A DNA stretch of 64,000 bases from Chitinophaga pinensis. GTDB taxonomy: Bacteria; Bacteroidota; Bacteroidia; Chitinophagales; Chitinophagaceae. The stretch is taken from NCBI GenBank assembly GCA_945862385.1, contig CAMAXV010000010.1:23711-87710 (forward strand). The letters run 5' to 3'. Positions within the stretch are counted from its first letter, which is position 1; each line of letters opens with the position of its first letter. The notes under the pieces were generated by a model. It worked only from the letters and a program-made list of their open reading frames with translations, was not told where the DNA came from and searched no databases. Of the stretch, positions 60,680-64,000 are shown piece by piece. The translations under genes were made by a program, and so were the position numbers.

Positions 60680-63274
60680 ATGTTTAGAATAATATTTGTC
60701 ATTTTAATGTTTATTGTATCAGTATCTAATATACAAGCTCAATCAGATAACGGCATTAAAACTACCGTAGCACAAAGGGATAACAGATATAAAGAAGGTG
60801 TATCAGCTATAGTAACAGTCAAGTATAAACCAAAGTCAAATGGAAATTCAGTATTTTTTATGCTTGATGCTAGTACAAAAATTGTCATTGAAGATGGTTA
60901 TAATTATCAGCAAATACAATACAGAGCAACTCAGATACCTGTTCTTAGGAGTTTATTGTCTAATGCGAAAGCTGCATTTCCTACAGTTGCCTTTAAAGTA
61001 TATTATAAAAATGTTTTTAGGGGCTACCAAGATTTTGCAATTGTGCAAAATAGTACAATGGGACTATTGGGCGAGGGTTTTAATTTCAATTGTTCAAAGG
61101 ATGAGGCTCAAGATATCAACAACTGGACTTTAGAGGCATTTAGTTTAAAAACGTTTAATTATTCTCCAGACCCTTTGCTGGGTCTTTCACTTAAGCAAGC
61201 TGTTTTAGATTATCTTAATAGCGATAATGAAAAAAATCAATATAAAGAATTAATTACTAGAGCCGATCGACTATATTTTAAAAATGAATATCAGCAATCT
61301 TTTCAAATTTATTCACTGGCTTCTCGAAATAAGTATACAGATGAGTATCCTAGAAAACAGATGTTAAAGTTGAAAGAGTTAATTGATAATCAAAGTACAG
61401 ACGAAAAAATTAAATCTTTAATTAATAGTGCAAAAAATTTAGAGCAAAACGGAGACTTTGTCACTGCCTTAAAATTTTATTCTGAATCTTTGAAACTAAA
61501 TCCAGGCAATTACGACGTTAAAAAATCAATATCGGTATTAAATGAAAAAATTAAAAATAAGGATAACAATTTAGAAAAATTATTAAGTAAAAATAATGAA
61601 GAATACAGTAGTGAAATCAAAAGCGAAAAAAATGCTGCCATTAATTCATTAAATTTTCAATCTGAAGGTGTCAGTGAACTTTTAGAGTTAAATGAGACAA
61701 ATGAAAAAAAATTATTAAATGAATTAGATGAATCTCAAAGGGAGTCTGTTTTAAAAAATGACAAAAAAAATAATGAAGTACAAGATAGTAAATCTATTAA
61801 TAAGTCATTTTCAGAAATTGAAAATAAAAAATCAGAAGACGAAAGATTGCAACAATTTTCAAAAGAACTAAGTTATGCTGAAAAAGATATGACGTATAAT
61901 AAATATGAATTTGAAAAGCTAAGAGATGAAGCTGAGAATTATTATTCAAAATTTAAAGAGCAAAAACCTGAGAATTTGCTTAATATTAAACAAAGTTGGT
62001 GGGATAGAAATTCATATATGGAGCCTTTTCGAGATGAGTTAAATGAGCCAAAGCGTTTAGAGGCATTTAATAATTATATTAATAGCCTAATAGATGGACA
62101 ATTATATTTAAGTTATGCGAAAAGTCTTTTTTTGAAAGCTATTTCTTTTGTGGATAATGGTTCTAGTGAACACAGATATTTAATTTTCAAAGCTAAACTA
62201 TGTGATAAATTGTTGTCTTATCAGCCTTATAGTTTATCTGTCGCTAGAGAAAATGAAAAATTACGTAAAGAATACAGAGAACGAAATAAGATATCAGTTC
62301 AAATATTGAAGAATAATGAGTTTAGAAATAAATCAGCGTTAGCTTATTCTTATTTCGAAATTCAAAACATTAACAATGGGAAAGATCGAGAATATGGTGA
62401 TTTATCACAAAAAAAGGCAGATTTAGAGCAACGATTTCGAGATGCAGAGTTTAATTATACTAAGGATATGGCAATAACGGGAGTTTCGACAGAAGCTGTT
62501 TTATCCGTGATAACTGATGATTCGAAACAAGCAGCAATATTTGAAAATAAATCAGCTGGTTTTAATGTTAGGTTGATGAGTGGAATACTTTGCATTCCTG
62601 TTGTTATGAATCAGACATCTGATAATAATATTGCTGGGATAAGTTATACTGATCATGTTAAAGTAATGCCTATTAACGGTGGTTTAGATATTTGGATGTT
62701 ACGAAGCAATCATTTTGATATTGGATTATCCCCATCATTTATTATGGGAGTATTTCCTATGAAAGGTGTCAGTAATTTTTATTCTTCATTTGATGCCACT
62801 ATGAAGTTTAATCTTGGTGTAAAAAACTTTAAATTAGCTTTTGAGACCGGTTATCAAAGCAGATCTGGATCATCCAAGGTAGATTATGATGTAACGAATT
62901 CCCAGCTTAGTGATGGTAGCTATAATCCTTTTTTCATAGCAACAGGTGAGGTATCCGAGGGCAAATTTAAATATTCACTGATCAAGGCTGGAGCTGGATT
63001 TCATATCAATTTGAAAAGCAAATATTCTGAGCAATATATTAGATTGATGGCGTATGCTCAAAGACCCTCTTTTTTAAAAGATCTAAAAATCAATCATTAC
63101 ATTTACGCCTATAATGCTGAGATTCTATTTGGCAATAGTATTGCATTGACTGCAGATTATTCATCCAATTATGTTATTGGTGGGAAACCCAAATATACCC
63201 TTTCGGAAAATAAAAGCAGGACATTTTGGAGCGTAAGATTAGGAAAAATATTCACTTTAGCAAAATCAAAATAG
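60680..63274 (+). CDS. Large exported TPR/coiled-coil protein with C-terminal beta-barrel
   Basis: The 864-residue protein has a signal peptide (MFRIIFVILMFIVSVSNIQAQ), an N-terminal beta domain (about 25-150), TPR-like helices (about 190-290, EYQQSFQIYSLASRNKY and DFVTALKFYSESLKLNPGNY), a long charged helical region (about 295-620), and a C-terminal membrane-barrel-like domain (about 640-864, GLDIWMLRSNHFDIGLSPSFIMG, TFWSVRLGKIF). It may anchor a periplasmic scaffold to the outer membrane. The lipoprotein at 63282 follows by 7 bases. Confidence 0.75.
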   Translation: MFRIIFVILMFIVSVSNIQAQSDNGIKTTVAQRDNRYKEGVSAIVTVKYKPKSNGNSVFFMLDASTKIVIEDGYNYQQIQYRATQIPVLRSLLSNAKAAFPTVAFKVYYKNVFRGYQDFAIVQNSTMGLLGEGFNFNCSKDEAQDINNWTLEAFSLKTFNYSPDPLLGLSLKQAVLDYLNSDNEKNQYKELITRADRLYFKNEYQQSFQIYSLASRNKYTDEYPRKQMLKLKELIDNQSTDEKIKSLINSAKNLEQNGDFVTALKFYSESLKLNPGNYDVKKSISVLNEKIKNKDNNLEKLLSKNNEEYSSEIKSEKNAAINSLNFQSEGVSELLELNETNEKKLLNELDESQRESVLKNDKKNNEVQDSKSINKSFSEIENKKSEDERLQQFSKELSYAEKDMTYNKYEFEKLRDEAENYYSKFKEQKPENLLNIKQSWWDRNSYMEPFRDELNEPKRLEAFNNYINSLIDGQLYLSYAKSLFLKAISFVDNGSSEHRYLIFKAKLCDKLLSYQPYSLSVARENEKLRKEYRERNKISVQILKNNEFRNKSALAYSYFEIQNINNGKDREYGDLSQKKADLEQRFRDAEFNYTKDMAITGVSTEAVLSVITDDSKQAAIFENKSAGFNVRLMSGILCIPVVMNQTSDNNIAGISYTDHVKVMPINGGLDIWMLRSNHFDIGLSPSFIMGVFPMKGVSNFYSSFDATMKFNLGVKNFKLAFETGYQSRSGSSKVDYDVTNSQLSDGSYNPFFIATGEVSEGKFKYSLIKAGAGFHINLKSKYSEQYIRLMAYAQRPSFLKDLKINHYIYAYNAEILFGNSIALTADYSSNYVIGGKPKYTLSENKSRTFWSVRLGKIFTLAKSK

Positions 63275-63281
63275 ATTATTT

Positions 63282-63668
63282 ATGAGAAAAATTTACATGC
63301 CGGCTTTATTTTGTAGTTTATTTTTATCTTGTAATAAGTCCTCTATTATTGAAGGCGTAGGACCTGTTGGTAATAATTCTGGTACTACTAATCCAATAGT
63401 AGAGCAGGGTACTTTAACAATTTATGGATCTGATCTTTCTTGCACTAATATAAGAATTACAATAGATGATGTCTATCAGGGAACAATAAATCCTACAAAT
63501 AAGAACATCCCATGTGGAACATCTAACCAGAATGCTGTTTCATTGAGATTAAAAGTTGGGACACATACTTATAGTGCAACCGGTAATTTGTATGGAAGAC
63601 CTTGTACTTATTCAAAATCAACCATTGTTATTAAAAAAGGAGTTTGTCAACTAATAGAATTGACTTGA
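63282..63668 (+). CDS. Short lipoprotein of unknown function
   Basis: The 128-residue protein has a lipobox (ALFCSLFLSCNKS), a Gly/Asn/Thr-rich linker and a beta-rich domain (TLTIYGSDLSCTNIRITIDDVYQG, VSLRLKVGTHTYSATGNLYG) with four further cysteines that could form two disulfides. It is probably co-transcribed with the barrel protein and partners it at the outer membrane. Confidence 0.65.
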   Translation: MRKIYMPALFCSLFLSCNKSSIIEGVGPVGNNSGTTNPIVEQGTLTIYGSDLSCTNIRITIDDVYQGTINPTNKNIPCGTSNQNAVSLRLKVGTHTYSATGNLYGRPCTYSKSTIVIKKGVCQLIELT

Positions 63669-63770
63669 AGAGTATAAATATTTATGACTTTAATTCATCA
63701 GAAAATAAATTTGAGTAGAAAAAAAATTATTAGGTTTTATTTACGTTATAAATTATAATAATCGTTTGGA

Positions 63771-63850
63771 TTAATACTTGCATTAATATATCACATGCAA
63801 TTTGTATATATATGTAAGCGGATAATCTTTAAAAAAAATAACATATACAA
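63771..63850 (+). repeat. Third copy of an AT-rich leader repeat
   Basis: The stretch with TTGCATTAATATATCACATG and CAATTTGTATATATATG then GGATAATCTTTAAAAAA matches 56935-57008, the end of the remnant ORF and leader of the 57013 gene. No gene follows inside the window; the rest of 63669-64000 holds only hairpins. Confidence 0.6.
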
Positions 63851-63937
63851 AATCATTGTTGTCCGACTAAATTCGGTGTTAAATAGTCCGTAATCCTTTA
63901 TAGTAAAGGGTTACAGAGCCAAAATTAGTTGTTTCAA

Positions 63938-63968
63938 AATTGGGGGTAGTACCCCCAATTCTTTTTAT
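63938..63968 (+). terminator. Rho-independent-type terminator
   Basis: AATTGGGGGT (63938-63947) pairs perfectly with ACCCCCAATT (63951-63960) around a 3-base loop and is followed by CTTTTTAT. It is 270 bases after the last gene; the preceding CCTTTA-TAG-TAAAGG (about 63895-63909) is a smaller hairpin. Confidence 0.65.
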
Positions 63969-64000
63969 GGTGAAAACGCAAGTGATTGTCCGTGCACTTT

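Noticed and set aside
53996..63668. Prophage, ICE or polymorphic-toxin island
   Set aside because: No integrase, structural, conjugation, toxin-repeat or recognised immunity domain is seen; only a dead IS3 element.
63890..64000. Attachment site or integrase-linked end of an element
   Set aside because: Only two hairpins are seen, one a good terminator; no matching repeat exists elsewhere in the window.

Overview
The window is from a Bacteroidetes chromosome, most likely Chitinophagaceae or a close relative. Evidence: a fused CcoN-CcoO cbb3 oxidase subunit, a serC-DUF1015 pair, a carotenoid cluster, many Sec-exported lipoproteins and beta-barrels, and promoters of the Bacteroidetes type (TTG near -33, TAnnTTTG near -7). 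No rRNA, tRNA or CRISPR array was seen.

Region 1 (1-31.8 kb) is mostly housekeeping and peripheral metabolism: serC, DUF1015, an acyl-CoA synthetase, an S9 dipeptidyl peptidase, an M20 amidohydrolase, two vanadium-haloperoxidase-like PAP2 proteins, a VPS10/BNR protein, lptC, coaX, meaB, nadB, a lipid A-type acyltransferase, tsaB, a RidA protein, an aldehyde dehydrogenase, a glutathione peroxidase and an idi/crtI-like/cruF-like carotenoid group. A higBA toxin-antitoxin cassette sits exactly behind a TPR gene whose last 31 bases are repeated on the cassette's far side. One beta-barrel gene is frameshifted at a homopolymer. Intergenic gaps carry inverted arrays of a 7-mer (GTTGAGA / TCTCAAC) and GC-rich nested-hairpin elements.

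Region 2 (31.8-45.06 kb) is a respiratory and stress block: a PAS histidine kinase with a receiver-CRP/FNR fusion regulator, then on the minus strand a small helical protein, ccoI, ccoS, ccoNO, ccoQ, ccoP, ccoG, ccoH, a TauE/SafE protein, Hsp20 and a second small helical protein. FNR-like palindromes lie ahead of the block, ahead of ccoS and ahead of hsp20. A GC-rich element supplies the apparent GTG start of ccoI.

Region 3 (45.06-64 kb) is visibly AT-rich and accessory. It has a LuxR/NarL-type two-component system (48.7-51.1 kb) surrounded by lipoproteins and short exported proteins of two diverging paralogous families, a decayed IS3-family element, a duplicated promoter cassette and a large TPR/beta-barrel protein. 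The main discovery is a recurrent 16-bp palindrome (type TACCCAATTATGGGTA, a 7-2-7 NarL-like arrangement) found at eight good positions in 45.1-60.6 kb. It usually abuts a -33 TTG that is followed 19-20 nt later by a TAnnTTTG-like -7 box. It lies ahead of the two-component genes and most of the exported-protein genes. I read this as an undescribed local regulon in which the two-component system controls a family of secreted proteins.
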